A stretch of 64,000 nt of DNA. Source: Clostridium aciditolerans (GTDB lineage Bacteria > Bacillota > Clostridia > Clostridiales > Clostridiaceae). The notes under the pieces were generated by a model that ran no database searches, was not told the origin of the DNA, and saw only the letters and a program-made list of their open reading frames with translations. The stretch lies in assembly GCF_016316925.1 (NCBI RefSeq), contig NZ_JAEEGB010000014.1:124001-188000 (forward strand), given 5' to 3'. Position 1 is the first letter of the stretch; every line of letters begins with the position of its first letter. A program made the translations under genes and the position numbers. Shown here in pieces: positions 35,410-43,592 of this stretch.

Positions 35410-36113
35410 TAATTAAGCTTGAAAACCTCGTTAAAGTATACGATACTGGTGCAATCCAGTTAAAAGCCTTAAAAGGTGTTAATCTTGGAATAGAGGAAAA
35501 GGAATACGTAGCTATAATGGGTGCTTCTGGTTCAGGTAAATCTACATTAATGAATGTACTAGGTTGTTTAGACAAGCTTACTGATGGTAAGTATTATTTG
35601 GACGGTGTTGATATATCATCTCTTGATGACAACAGCATTGCAGCAATAAGAAACAAAAAGATAGGCTTTGTATTCCAGGCATTCAATCTTCTACCAAAGC
35701 TTACCGCCTTGGCTAATGTTGAATTACCAATGATGTATGCAGGAGTGTCGAAGCCAGAGAGAGAAAGAAGGGCTAAAATAGCTTTAGGAAGAGTAGGACT
35801 TGCTGATAGAGTTCATCATAAACCAAATGAGTTATCTGGAGGTCAGAAGCAAAGAGTAGCTATAGCAAGGGCTCTTGTAAATGATCCAGCAATAATACTT
35901 GCGGATGAGCCTACAGGAAATTTAGATAGTACATCAAGCGAAGAAATAATGGGTATATTTCAGGAGCTTAATGATGAAGGAGTAACTATAGTTATGGTTA
36001 CTCACGAGCCAGATATAGCTCAGCATACTAAGAGAGCTATTATGTTTAGAGATGGAAATATTATTTCAGATAATGTGGTAAATAATAGAACCATAGTCAG
36101 GGGGGATAGCTAA
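35406..36113 (+). CDS. MacB-type ABC transporter ATP-binding protein
   Basis: 235 residues from GTG at 35406. Walker A GASGSGKST, Q-loop region VFQAFNLLPKLTA, signature LSGGQKQR, Walker B IILADEPTGNLD and H-loop VTHE. This belongs to the LolD/MacB/YknY subfamily that powers mechanotransmission exporters. It is coupled by overlap to the adaptor before (GTGA) and to the permease after (TAATG), so the three form one complex. Cytoplasmic side of the membrane. Confidence 0.93.
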   Translation: MIIKLENLVKVYDTGAIQLKALKGVNLGIEEKEYVAIMGASGSGKSTLMNVLGCLDKLTDGKYYLDGVDISSLDDNSIAAIRNKKIGFVFQAFNLLPKLTALANVELPMMYAGVSKPERERRAKIALGRVGLADRVHHKPNELSGGQKQRVAIARALVNDPAIILADEPTGNLDSTSSEEIMGIFQELNDEGVTIVMVTHEPDIAQHTKRAIMFRDGNIISDNVVNNRTIVRGDS

Positions 36114-37324
36114 TGAACATAGCGGAAAGTTTTCAATCTGCACTGCAGAGTGTAAGATCCAATAAACTGAGATCCTTCTTAACTATGCTTGGTATAATCA
36201 TAGGAATATCTTCAGTAATTACCATAGTATCAATAGGTGATGGAGCAAAACAATATATTACAGGTCAGTTTGAGAGTATTGGAACAAATTTAGTTAATCT
36301 TAAGATGAATTCCACTACTGATGATATAGAAAAGAGAGATTATTATACCTTAGATGACATACAACTTTTAAAAGAAAAAATACCTGAAGTTACCTCTGTG
36401 GTAGCTGATATTGGTGGTTCCGGTAATTTAAAAACGGAGAATAATAAATCAAAGCGTATGAGCGTTGTTGGTACAACTGCTGACTCAATGAAGCTTTACA
36501 GCATAAAAATTATAAAAGGAAGATATTTAAATGAAACAGATATAAATGCAGCAAAAAATGTGGCTGCAATAGATGATAAAACTGCTGTAAAACTTTTTGG
36601 AGATACTGATGTGGTAGGAAAAAGAGCTAAATTGAGTATGGGGGATAAAACTATCAATGTAAATATCATAGGGGTATTCCAAGATACAAATGCATCTCTT
36701 GGTGGAATGGCTGGAGATAATGCGCCTGGATTTATGGTGCTTCCTATAAGCATAGGGGATAAAATATTTAAGTATACTGATATAAGCAGGATGGCAGTAA
36801 CACTTTCAGATATGAAGAATGCAGACCAGATAAGTGCTAAAATGATAAGAATTATTGAAAATAAGCACCAAAATAAAGGTAAATACTCTGCTGAGCAAGG
36901 TTTTAAAGAATTAGATACTATAAACAAAGTGTTAAATATGTTAACCTTAGGACTTGGAGCTATAGCGGCTATATCACTATTAGTTGGTGGCATAGGAGTT
37001 ATGAATATAATGCTTGTATCTGTTACAGAAAGAACTAGAGAAATAGGTATAAGGAAAGCCATAGGAGCAAAGACAAAGGATATTAAGATACAGTTTTTAA
37101 TGGAGTCTGTAATATTATGTTTAATAGGAGGAACTATCGGAACTATAATTGGTATATCCTTAGGTAAGGTTGCTAGCTCCTTTATGCATGTAGATATTCC
37201 AGTGTCAATTAGAGTAATATTGATAGCATTTGGGTTCTCTTCAGCAGTTGGTATTTTCTTCGGATTATACCCTGCAAGTAAGGCAGCGAAACTTGATCCT
37301 ATCGAAGCATTAAGGTACGAGTAA
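36113..37324 (+). CDS. MacB/YknZ-type FtsX-like ABC permease
   Basis: 403 residues. N-terminal TM (about 20-42, FLTMLGIIIGISSVITIVSI), a large extracytoplasmic MacB-type domain (about 45-270), then three TM segments (about 275-300, 325-350, 365-390) with the FtsX motif VTERTREIGIRKAIGAKTKD. Four TM total fits MacB-like mechanotransmission transporters, which move a substrate held outside the membrane rather than across it. Works with the ATPase and adaptor immediately upstream. A terminator follows. Confidence 0.92.
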   Translation: MNIAESFQSALQSVRSNKLRSFLTMLGIIIGISSVITIVSIGDGAKQYITGQFESIGTNLVNLKMNSTTDDIEKRDYYTLDDIQLLKEKIPEVTSVVADIGGSGNLKTENNKSKRMSVVGTTADSMKLYSIKIIKGRYLNETDINAAKNVAAIDDKTAVKLFGDTDVVGKRAKLSMGDKTINVNIIGVFQDTNASLGGMAGDNAPGFMVLPISIGDKIFKYTDISRMAVTLSDMKNADQISAKMIRIIENKHQNKGKYSAEQGFKELDTINKVLNMLTLGLGAIAAISLLVGGIGVMNIMLVSVTERTREIGIRKAIGAKTKDIKIQFLMESVILCLIGGTIGTIIGISLGKVASSFMHVDIPVSIRVILIAFGFSSAVGIFFGLYPASKAAKLDPIEALRYE

Positions 37325-37331
37325 TATTAGT

Positions 37332-37370
37332 CAGCTAATAAGTGAAAAGTCATTTATTAGCTGCTTTTTT
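37332..37370 (+). terminator. Rho-independent terminator of the marR-macAB operon
   Basis: Stem CAGCTAATAA/TTATTAGCTG then CTTTTTT. Confidence 0.9.
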
Positions 37371-37516
37371 GTAAATTATGATAGCGGTCTCATTTAGATA
37401 TTGTAAGATTCGATGATGAGTATGGCAGAGAATAGAAGAATCCTGCGTCAGAGAGGGTATAATATATAGCAGGTGGATTACAATAATATGGATGAGGCAC
37501 TAATGAGAGCTAAGAC

Positions 37517-37556
37517 AGGAATAACAGATAAAATTCTGCTATTCCTTATTTATATG
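37517..37556 (+). terminator. Stem-loop with T-rich tail in the 37.3-37.6 kb gap
   Basis: AGGAATA.CAGA/TCTG.TATTCCT with one mismatch, then TATTTATA. Nothing upstream in this 278-bp gap is clearly a gene; a short frame near 37396-37425 (IVRFDDEYG-like) may be coding debris. The hairpin may end a small transcript or be a leader structure of the next gene. Confidence 0.5.
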
Positions 37557-37602
37557 ATACTATATTTATAAAGATTTTAGATATCTGCTTGAGGAGGGTG
37601 TA

Positions 37603-38238
37603 ATGAGAAAGAGAGAAGATAAAAAGACAAAGAGGGTATTACTGATTATAATTGTAGGGATAATCATTGCTTGTGGTGTATTCTTTAAACTCCTAACGTG
37701 GAATTCATCATATGCTGCTCCAAGTGCAAAGTTATCTCATGAATTTATAGCCAATGTAGTAAAATCTCAAAGTACTGGAATATTAGAATTAAATAATGAA
37801 GACTTAAATTCCATAATAAAGACTTATATTGATAAGAAAAGCTATGGGAATTTAAATATCAAAGCTGTTCATGGAGAAATAGCCGACAAGGAATTAAATT
37901 TTTACATTCCCTTTAGTTATAAGGGAGTAGATTTTCTTTTTTCATCAAAAGGTACTATAACCTTTAAGGATAATAAGGTGAAGTATAATCCAGAAAAACT
38001 TTATGTTGGGAAGGTTCCTATACCAAGAGAGTATGTTTTAAATAAGCTTAGTGGTTTATTGCATGGAGGCGTTTCCGTAGAGGATTCTAATATATGCTTA
38101 GATGCAAGTGTGATACCACTAAAAGTAAATAATGTTTATGTAAAAGATAGCAAGATTGTTCTTGAAGTTAAAAAATTTGATACTACTAATAATAGTAAGT
38201 TGAAATTTTTAGAAGAGTTACTTAAATATATTCATTAA
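37603..38238 (+). CDS. YpmS/DUF2140-like membrane-anchored protein
   Basis: 211 residues. Basic start, one TM segment (about 11-31), then an extracytoplasmic domain with LNNEDLNSIIKTYID, LNFYIPFSYKGVDFLFSSKG and VPLKVN-like strands (IPLKVNNVYVKDSKIVLEV), the pattern of the YpmS family, whose role is unknown. Length fits the family. SD GAGGAGG precedes the ATG. Monocistronic between hairpins. Confidence 0.65.
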   Translation: MRKREDKKTKRVLLIIIVGIIIACGVFFKLLTWNSSYAAPSAKLSHEFIANVVKSQSTGILELNNEDLNSIIKTYIDKKSYGNLNIKAVHGEIADKELNFYIPFSYKGVDFLFSSKGTITFKDNKVKYNPEKLYVGKVPIPREYVLNKLSGLLHGGVSVEDSNICLDASVIPLKVNNVYVKDSKIVLEVKKFDTTNNSKLKFLEELLKYIH

Positions 38239-38267
38239 TACGCTGATCAGTGAAACTCAAACAACAT

Positions 38268-38293
38268 ACAGCCAAAAGGCTGTTTTTGTTTTA
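38268..38293 (+). terminator. Rho-independent terminator
   Basis: ACAGCC-AAAA-GGCTGT then TTTTGTTTT. Confidence 0.88.
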
Positions 38294-38361
38294 GTTTTAA
38301 TATGTTAAAATGTAGATAGAAAATTTTAGCATATATTCAATTTTGAACTTATGGGGGAAGT

Positions 38362-39060
38362 ATGGGAAGCATTATAGAATTAGAAAATATAAATAAGATA
38401 TACGGGAAATCTATTAAAACTCAAGTGCTTTATGATGTAAATTTATCCTTTGAAGAAGGGTCGTTTAATTCTATAATAGGATCCTCAGGTAGTGGCAAAA
38501 CTACTCTGTTAAATATAATGGGCACTTTAGATAAACCTACTAGTGGACAAGTATATATTGATAATAAAAGAATAAATGGTATGAGTAGAGCTGCATTAGC
38601 TTCTCTTAGGAATAGAAAAATAGGATTTATATTTCAATTTCACTATCTGCTGCCAGAATTTAATGCCATAGAGAATGTGCTTATGCCTTATACAATAAAG
38701 AGATTTTTTTATGGGAAAAAAATTCGTGAAAAGGGTGAAGAACTTTTGGATTTAGTAGGATTATCTGAATTTAAGAATAAAAAAGTTTGCGACCTATCAG
38801 GAGGTCAACAGCAAAGAGTTGCAATTGCTAGAGCTCTTATGAACGAACCTAAAATTATACTAGCAGATGAACCAACAGGAAACTTAGATTCCAAATCTGC
38901 TAAGGCTGTATATGATGTGTTTAGGGAGATAAACAAAAGATTTAAAACTACTTTTATAATTATAACTCATGATGATAGGATAGCTAAAGAAGCAGATAGA
39001 ATAATAAAAATAAGGGATGGTATGGTTTCTGACATAAATTATGCTAATGAAAGGAAATAG
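38362..39060 (+). CDS. LolD-type ABC transporter ATP-binding protein
   Basis: 232 residues. Walker A GSSGSGKTT, Q-loop IFQFHYLLPEF, signature LSGGQQQR, Walker B IILADEPTGNLD and H-loop ITHD. Subfamily as for MacB/LolD. It is 3 bp from an FtsX-like permease and forms a two-gene exporter with no adaptor. Not a recent copy of the ATPase at 35406, since linkers differ. Substrate unknown. Confidence 0.92.
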   Translation: MGSIIELENINKIYGKSIKTQVLYDVNLSFEEGSFNSIIGSSGSGKTTLLNIMGTLDKPTSGQVYIDNKRINGMSRAALASLRNRKIGFIFQFHYLLPEFNAIENVLMPYTIKRFFYGKKIREKGEELLDLVGLSEFKNKKVCDLSGGQQQRVAIARALMNEPKIILADEPTGNLDSKSAKAVYDVFREINKRFKTTFIIITHDDRIAKEADRIIKIRDGMVSDINYANERK

Positions 39061-39063
39061 ATA

Positions 39064-40221
39064 ATGTTTGCATCACTAAGGATAGCATGGAGGTTCTTAA
39101 AAGATAGTAAGGCACAAACCATGATTATAATATTAGGAATAGCTATAGGGGTATCCGTCCAAATATTTATTGGACTTCTAAGCAAAGGACTTGAAACTAC
39201 ATTATTAAACAAGTTCATAGGTAACTCACCACATATAACAGTATATTTTGCTAAGGGAGGAATGGAAGACTGGCAAAGTAAAAAGAGCAAAATAAAAGTT
39301 GTGAGCAAGGATATAGATGTAGTGGCTCCAGTAGCTGAACAACAAGCTTTTATAAAGCTCACAGATATAAAAGAACCTGCTAGAATAAGAGGATTTATAC
39401 CTGAGGACCTTAATAAGTTATATGGTATTAAGAGCAAAATTTATGAAGGTAAAATGATAGAAAATAACGGACAAGCATTGATTGGTAAAGAGCTTAAAGA
39501 AAGACTTGATTTAAAATTAGGAGATAAACTTAACATAGTAACAATAGATAAAAGGAATATTGAGCTTACAATAGTGGGCTTTTATGACTTGGAATCAGCA
39601 GGATTAAATAGGTTTTGGATTTTTACAGACTTAAAAACTGCCCAAGATTTAATAGGTTTTGGAGATAAAGTCACCTCTATAGAGATTGGCGTTGTAAACC
39701 CATATTTAGCGGATAGTTTATCGAAAAAGGTTAGCAATTCTCTTAATGATAAGGATATAAAAGTACAAAATTGGAAAGATGAGAATAAACTTTTACTTAG
39801 TGGAATAATAGGACAAAAGATATGTACTGTAATAATTCAGTTTTTTGTTCTTCTGGCGGCTGTACTAAGCATAGTAAGTGTGCTTGGCATAACTGTAACT
39901 CAAAAGTATAAGCAAATAGGTATATTAAAGGCTATGGGGATAAGAGATGGTTCTGCTGCATTTATATTTTTAATGCAGGCCTTTGTTTTAGGAATCATAG
40001 GAACTGCGCTAGGGGTAGGACTTGCTATGATGTACATAAAAGGTTTTAATACATATATAGTAACAACAGAGGGAAAGCCAGTAGTAGATATTGTTATAGA
40101 TAATAAGTTTATAATTGTTTCTGCTTTAATTGATATAGCAGCCTCAACTTTAGCTGCATTTTTACCTGCTGTAAAAACTTATAGATTAAGTCCTGTTGAG
40201 ATAATAAAAAATGGAAACTAG
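39064..40221 (+). CDS. FtsX-like ABC permease (LolC/LolE style)
   Basis: 385 residues. TM near 18-40, a large external domain (about 45-250), then three TM segments (about 258-285, 305-330, 350-372). Contains VTQKYKQIGILKAMGIRDGS, the FtsX-family cytoplasmic motif, and the C-terminal YRLSPVEIIKNG. It pairs with the preceding ATPase. Unlike the 36113 permease it lacks a linked MacA, so it resembles LolCDE or antimicrobial-peptide type transporters. Exact function unknown. Confidence 0.9.
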   Translation: MFASLRIAWRFLKDSKAQTMIIILGIAIGVSVQIFIGLLSKGLETTLLNKFIGNSPHITVYFAKGGMEDWQSKKSKIKVVSKDIDVVAPVAEQQAFIKLTDIKEPARIRGFIPEDLNKLYGIKSKIYEGKMIENNGQALIGKELKERLDLKLGDKLNIVTIDKRNIELTIVGFYDLESAGLNRFWIFTDLKTAQDLIGFGDKVTSIEIGVVNPYLADSLSKKVSNSLNDKDIKVQNWKDENKLLLSGIIGQKICTVIIQFFVLLAAVLSIVSVLGITVTQKYKQIGILKAMGIRDGSAAFIFLMQAFVLGIIGTALGVGLAMMYIKGFNTYIVTTEGKPVVDIVIDNKFIIVSALIDIAASTLAAFLPAVKTYRLSPVEIIKNGN

Positions 40222-40298
40222 AATTGAATAGGGAAATAAATTAATAAAAAAGAAAAAATATTAAACCTAAAAAGGTAGAACAATAAAGGTGATAAAAT

Positions 40299-41066
40299 AT
40301 GATAGATTTACATAGTCATATATTACCGGGCATAGATGACGGAGCAAAAGAAATGGCTGTAACCATGGAAATGCTGCAAATTGCAGTTAAGGATGGTACA
40401 AAGAAGATTGCAGCCACTCCTCATTTTTATACAGGTTACTATGAAAATATCTATGAAGATGTGTATAAGCTTGTAAAGGAAATTAACGTTAAAGCCAAAG
40501 AAAAAGGAATAGATGTAGATGTAGTTCCAGGACAAGAAATATTTTTGGACAAACATACATTAGAGTTCTACAAAGGCGGAGTTATAAAGGGAATAGGTGA
40601 AACAAGATATATGCTAATAGAACTTTCAATGGAAAGAATGCCTAAGGATGCCTTGGATATTATATATGAGCTTAAAATAGAAGGAGTAGTCCCTATAATT
40701 GCTCATCCGGAAAGATATAATTATATAATAGAAAAACCTTCTAGTATAAATGAGTTCATAGCAGAAGGTTGTTTTTTTCAAATAAATTCAGGAAGTATCA
40801 GTGGTATGTTTGGTAAGAGAATACAAAGAATCTCTCAAATGTTTATTCAGCATGGAGTATGTGATTTTATAGCCTCAGATGCTCATTCTACTGGCATGAG
40901 ATCACCAAAAATGAAAGAAACTTTAGAGCAGTTGGAAAGCTTAAATCATGTTTTATATGAAAATGTCATAAATAATGCTGAAAAGCTTTTAAATAACTCT
41001 GAAATATATTCAAGAGCAGAAAAAATTAAAGAAAAAAAAGGACTATTTAGTTTTTTCAAGAGATAG
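40299..41066 (+). CDS. cpsB: CpsB/YwqE-type protein-tyrosine phosphatase
   Basis: 255 residues with the PHP-fold metal motifs DLHSHILPGIDDGA near the start, ATPHF (His in the Mn site), IAHPERY and SDAHS. Members remove phosphate from the BY-kinase that controls capsule chain length. Its kinase partners CpsC/CpsD are 5 kb downstream (45984-47379), separated by the sigma-I pair, a leader RNA and a CWB2 gene; usually these genes are adjacent. Cytoplasmic. SD AAGGTGA lies before the ATG. Confidence 0.92.
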   Translation: MIDLHSHILPGIDDGAKEMAVTMEMLQIAVKDGTKKIAATPHFYTGYYENIYEDVYKLVKEINVKAKEKGIDVDVVPGQEIFLDKHTLEFYKGGVIKGIGETRYMLIELSMERMPKDALDIIYELKIEGVVPIIAHPERYNYIIEKPSSINEFIAEGCFFQINSGSISGMFGKRIQRISQMFIQHGVCDFIASDAHSTGMRSPKMKETLEQLESLNHVLYENVINNAEKLLNNSEIYSRAEKIKEKKGLFSFFKR

Positions 41067-41108
41067 AGAATTGAAAACAGTTAAGATAATTAGCGAAGGA
41101 AGTAGAAG

Positions 41109-41148
41109 TACATTTGGAAGTTAAATAACTTTCAAATGTATTTTTTTT
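41109..41148 (+). terminator. Rho-independent terminator
   Basis: TACATTTGGAAGTT/AACTTTCAAATGTA with one mismatch, then TTTTTTTT. Confidence 0.9.
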
Positions 41149-41192
41149 GTAAAGAATTTTTTGAAAATAGCAATATAAGAGTGTAAAAGAAA

Positions 41193-41221
41193 TTTACAAT
41201 ATTACTAGAACAAATTATAAT
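41193..41221 (+). promoter_or_regulatory. Promoter of the sigI-rsgI operon
   Basis: TTTACA (41193-41198), 17 bp, TATAAT (41216-41221). The transcript would carry a leader of about 180 nt (41228-41407) with hairpins CATCT/AGATG (about 41247-41268) and TGACA/TGTCA (about 41313-41337). I see no known riboswitch in it. Confidence 0.65.
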
Positions 41222-41407
41222 GTTATCAAGAACTAAACGTTATCATCTTTACTAATTGAGAGATGAAAGCTAAAAGGACGGTACGTAATATTTGCTGACA
41301 ACATAAGGGGTGTGACAATAAAATCAAGGAAATGTCATTATATACCTTAATTTGCAAAGACTACATAGCGAATAGATATTAAGTAGTTTCGAAGTGAGGT
41401 GGTAATG

Positions 41408-42112
41408 ATGTTTTTCTTTAAGAGATCTCTTGAAGAAAGAGTAGAAAAAGCGAAAAAAGATAAAGAAGAATTAAATAAATTAATTGAAATATATAAACCT
41501 TTTATAGCTAGTACTATTCAGAAAAAAACAGGAAGATTTCTGCAATACGGATATGATGATGAACTTACCATTGGTATGATGGCATTTAAAGAAGCTGTAG
41601 ATTCATATGATAAGAATAAAGGAAAATTTTTAAACTTTGCTAAAATGGTTATTAATCTTAGATGTATAGACTATTATAGGAAAAATGAAAAATATAAAGA
41701 AATGATATATTTGCAAGGGCTTTATGAATCGGAGAATGAAGTAGCATGTAGCCAGATAGAAAATAAGGCAATTGAAGAATATAAAAATCAAGAAGAGAAT
41801 AAAATGAGAAAATTGGAAATTCAAGAATACGAGAAGGAATTAAAAAAATGGGGAATTGAATTTTTGGAGTTGGTACAAGCTTCGCCAAAACAAGAAAAGC
41901 TTAAAAATCTTTATAAAGAAGTCGCTCAATTTATCGTACGTGAATCAGATGTATTAGATAACTTAGTAAGTACAAAAAGATTACCGATAAAAGAAATACA
42001 GCAAAATATTCCTATTCATCGTAAAAAAATAGAGAGAGGACGAATTTATATTATAGCACTGGTAATTGTGTTAATCGGGGATTATAAATTTATACGAGAG
42101 TACATAGAGTGA
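41408..42112 (+). CDS. sigI: RNA polymerase sigma factor SigI
   Basis: 234 residues from ATG at 41408, 5 bases after GTGAGGTGG; the GTG at 41399 lies inside that site. Sigma region 2 is at about 40-95 (YGYDDELTIGMMAFKEAVDS, then FAKMVINLRCIDYYRKN), and the C-terminal SigI-specific DNA-binding domain ends RKKIERGRIYIIALVIVLIG. The next gene is its membrane anti-sigma factor. SigI responds to heat in Bacillus and to extracellular polysaccharide in cellulolytic clostridia; here the neighbourhood of polysaccharide and surface-protein genes suggests envelope control (inference). Confidence 0.88.
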   Translation: MFFFKRSLEERVEKAKKDKEELNKLIEIYKPFIASTIQKKTGRFLQYGYDDELTIGMMAFKEAVDSYDKNKGKFLNFAKMVINLRCIDYYRKNEKYKEMIYLQGLYESENEVACSQIENKAIEEYKNQEENKMRKLEIQEYEKELKKWGIEFLELVQASPKQEKLKNLYKEVAQFIVRESDVLDNLVSTKRLPIKEIQQNIPIHRKKIERGRIYIIALVIVLIGDYKFIREYIE

Positions 42113-42122
42113 AGGTGAAAGT

Positions 42123-43208
42123 ATGAAAGGAATAGTATTACAACGGTTAAATGATAAAATTATTGTATTAACAAAGGGTGGAGATTTTATAGAAATAGAT
42201 AAGCCTGATGATTTTGTAGATATTGGAGAAGAGATTGTAATTAATACACCAGCAAAAGATAAAAAACTAATTTTTAGACGTTTCATCTATGCTGCAGCTG
42301 TATTTTTAATGTTTTTTATAGGAGGTTATGGTGCATATGGTTATTATACACCTAAAGGATATGTAAATGTAGATATCAATCCAAGTATTGAAATTGCTTA
42401 TAATTTATATGGGGAACCTATAAAACTGCGAGCCTTGAATGAGGATGGAAATAAGGTTATTAAAAAGATAGATAAGTCTCATCTTAAATCCATAGATATT
42501 GCAATTAATGAAATTATTAAAATATCTGAAGAAGAGAGGTTTATTTCAAAGGAAAAGGAAAATACAATTATAATAACTGTAACGGAATTGAATAAGAAAA
42601 TCGATGATCAAAATTTAGAAAAAGCAGTAGATAATTATATTAAAGAAAGTAAAATAGCAGCAAAAATAATTCTTTTAAAAGGAAACAAAACAATATATGA
42701 AAAGGCTAAGGAGCAGGGCATATCTCCTTGTAAACTTATTTTAATAGATCAGGCCAAAGAAAAAAGTTCAGGAAATGAATTAAATGATATTGATAAAAAA
42801 TCTGTAAAAGAAATTATAAATATAATCAATGAAGAAGAACATAAATCTAATGAATTGCCAAAAGAAAAAACAGATAAAATAAAATCAAATGCAGATCAAA
42901 AAATAAGTATGGAAAAAGAAGAGGGTAAGTCTGACAATACACAATATGCAAAGAAAGAAAATGATACATCAAAAGAGAAAACAAAAGAATATAAAAATCA
43001 GCAAAAAGAAAATAAAGAGAAAGCAAAAGAAAATAAAGAGAAAGCAAAAGAAAATAAAGAGAAAGCAAAAGAAAAAGAAAATAAAGAGAAAGCAAAAGAA
43101 AAAGAAAATAAGGAAAAAGCAAAAGAAAAAGATAAAGAAAAAAAAGAAAAAGATAAAGATAAAGAACAAAAAAAGAACAACATAAAAAATAAAAAAGATT
43201 TTACATAG
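42123..43208 (+). CDS. rsgI: RsgI-family anti-sigma-I factor with Lys/Glu-repeat tail
   Basis: 361 residues. N-terminal cytoplasmic RsgI domain (about 1-50, MKGIVLQRLNDKIIVLTKGG) that would bind SigI, one TM (about 58-78), then an extracytoplasmic region starting GYVNVDINPSIEIAYN, a conserved RsgI segment. The last about 85 residues are low-complexity Lys/Glu/Asn repeats (KENKEKA and KEKENKEKA units) instead of the carbohydrate-binding or glycosidase domains known in cellulolytic clostridia. A positively charged tail could sit in anionic wall polymer and sense it. SD AAGGTGA; 10 bp after sigI. Confidence 0.86.
   Translation: MKGIVLQRLNDKIIVLTKGGDFIEIDKPDDFVDIGEEIVINTPAKDKKLIFRRFIYAAAVFLMFFIGGYGAYGYYTPKGYVNVDINPSIEIAYNLYGEPIKLRALNEDGNKVIKKIDKSHLKSIDIAINEIIKISEEERFISKEKENTIIITVTELNKKIDDQNLEKAVDNYIKESKIAAKIILLKGNKTIYEKAKEQGISPCKLILIDQAKEKSSGNELNDIDKKSVKEIINIINEEEHKSNELPKEKTDKIKSNADQKISMEKEEGKSDNTQYAKKENDTSKEKTKEYKNQQKENKEKAKENKEKAKENKEKAKEKENKEKAKEKENKEKAKEKDKEKKEKDKDKEQKKNNIKNKKDFT
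43009..43195 (+). repeat. Tandem A-rich repeats encoding the Lys/Glu tail of RsgI
   Basis: 21-bp units of AAAGAGAAAGCAAAAGAAAA type, with later AAAGAAAA inserts, repeat in frame. Such purine-only repeats are prone to slippage and length change. Large frames on the other strand here are an effect of the repeat. Confidence 0.8.
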
Positions 43209-43238
43209 AATTTTGTGAAACTGAATTAGCACCAAACT

Positions 43239-43298
43239 ACTCTAAGTCTTATGTCTGATACAAATTGTTTATCATACATAAAGCTTGGAGTTTTTTTT
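43239..43298 (+). terminator. Rho-independent terminator of sigI-rsgI
   Basis: Long interrupted stem CTC.AAG.TTATGT.GATA/TATC.ACATAA.CTT.GAG followed by TTTTTTTTAT. Confidence 0.85.
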
Positions 43299-43360
43299 AT
43301 ATTATCCCACTAATTTAACATTAATATACGAATTTATATAATAAATGGTAATCTGATTTA

Positions 43361-43491
43361 GTCGAACGAACCCAGGGGCGTAGCCGCTCTTTTACTCCCA
43401 CCTTGGAGAAAAGCAGAGAGCTCAAATCTCCGATTTAGTGCGAATCGCTTTCACAGAGTGTGATGGGAGTATTAGAGCGGGTAGTCATCGG
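43361..43491 (+). ncRNA. Unidentified multibranched leader RNA
   Basis: The outer helix CCGCTC/GAGCGG (43384-43389 with 43475-43480) stacks over ACTCCCA/TGGGAGT (43394-43400 with 43464-43470). Inside are three hairpins: GGAGA/TCTCC (43405-43409 with 43427-43431), GATT/AATC (43432-43435 with 43443-43446, optionally CGATT/AATCG) and TCAC/GTGA (43451-43454 with 43460-43463). Flanks include GAACGAACCCAGGGGCGTAG. GATTTAGT occurs twice (43354 and 43432). About 100 nt separate it from the next start codon and there is no T-run. It resembles an aptamer in complexity, but I cannot match it to a known class. Confidence 0.5.
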
Positions 43492-43592
43492 ATAACAGAA
43501 AAAATAAAGAAGTATTAGCTACTTTGTACATAAATATAGCCATGATAAGGGGCTTTGTACCTTATACATTAATATTAATTGGAGGAAAAGAG

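Noticed and set aside
36496-37062. A 188-codon minus-strand ORF
   Set aside because: It lies wholly inside the MacB-type permease gene, which has clear family motifs on the plus strand.
41228-41407. The sigI leader considered as a riboswitch
   Set aside because: Only short weak hairpins and no known conserved core; recorded only as an untranslated leader.
43009-43195. Regular repeats considered as a CRISPR array
   Set aside because: Units are adjacent with no spacers, are in frame with rsgI and encode low-complexity protein.
42847-43235. Several minus-strand Leu/Phe-rich ORFs opposite rsgI
   Set aside because: They are mirror frames of the A-rich Lys/Glu repeat and have no ribosome sites.
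43361-43491. The 43.4-kb leader considered as a c-di-AMP (ydaO) or c-di-GMP riboswitch
   Set aside because: Lacks the GGGGACCCA / GACAGCTAACC ydaO cores and the GGACGCAAAGC GEMM core, so left unclassified.
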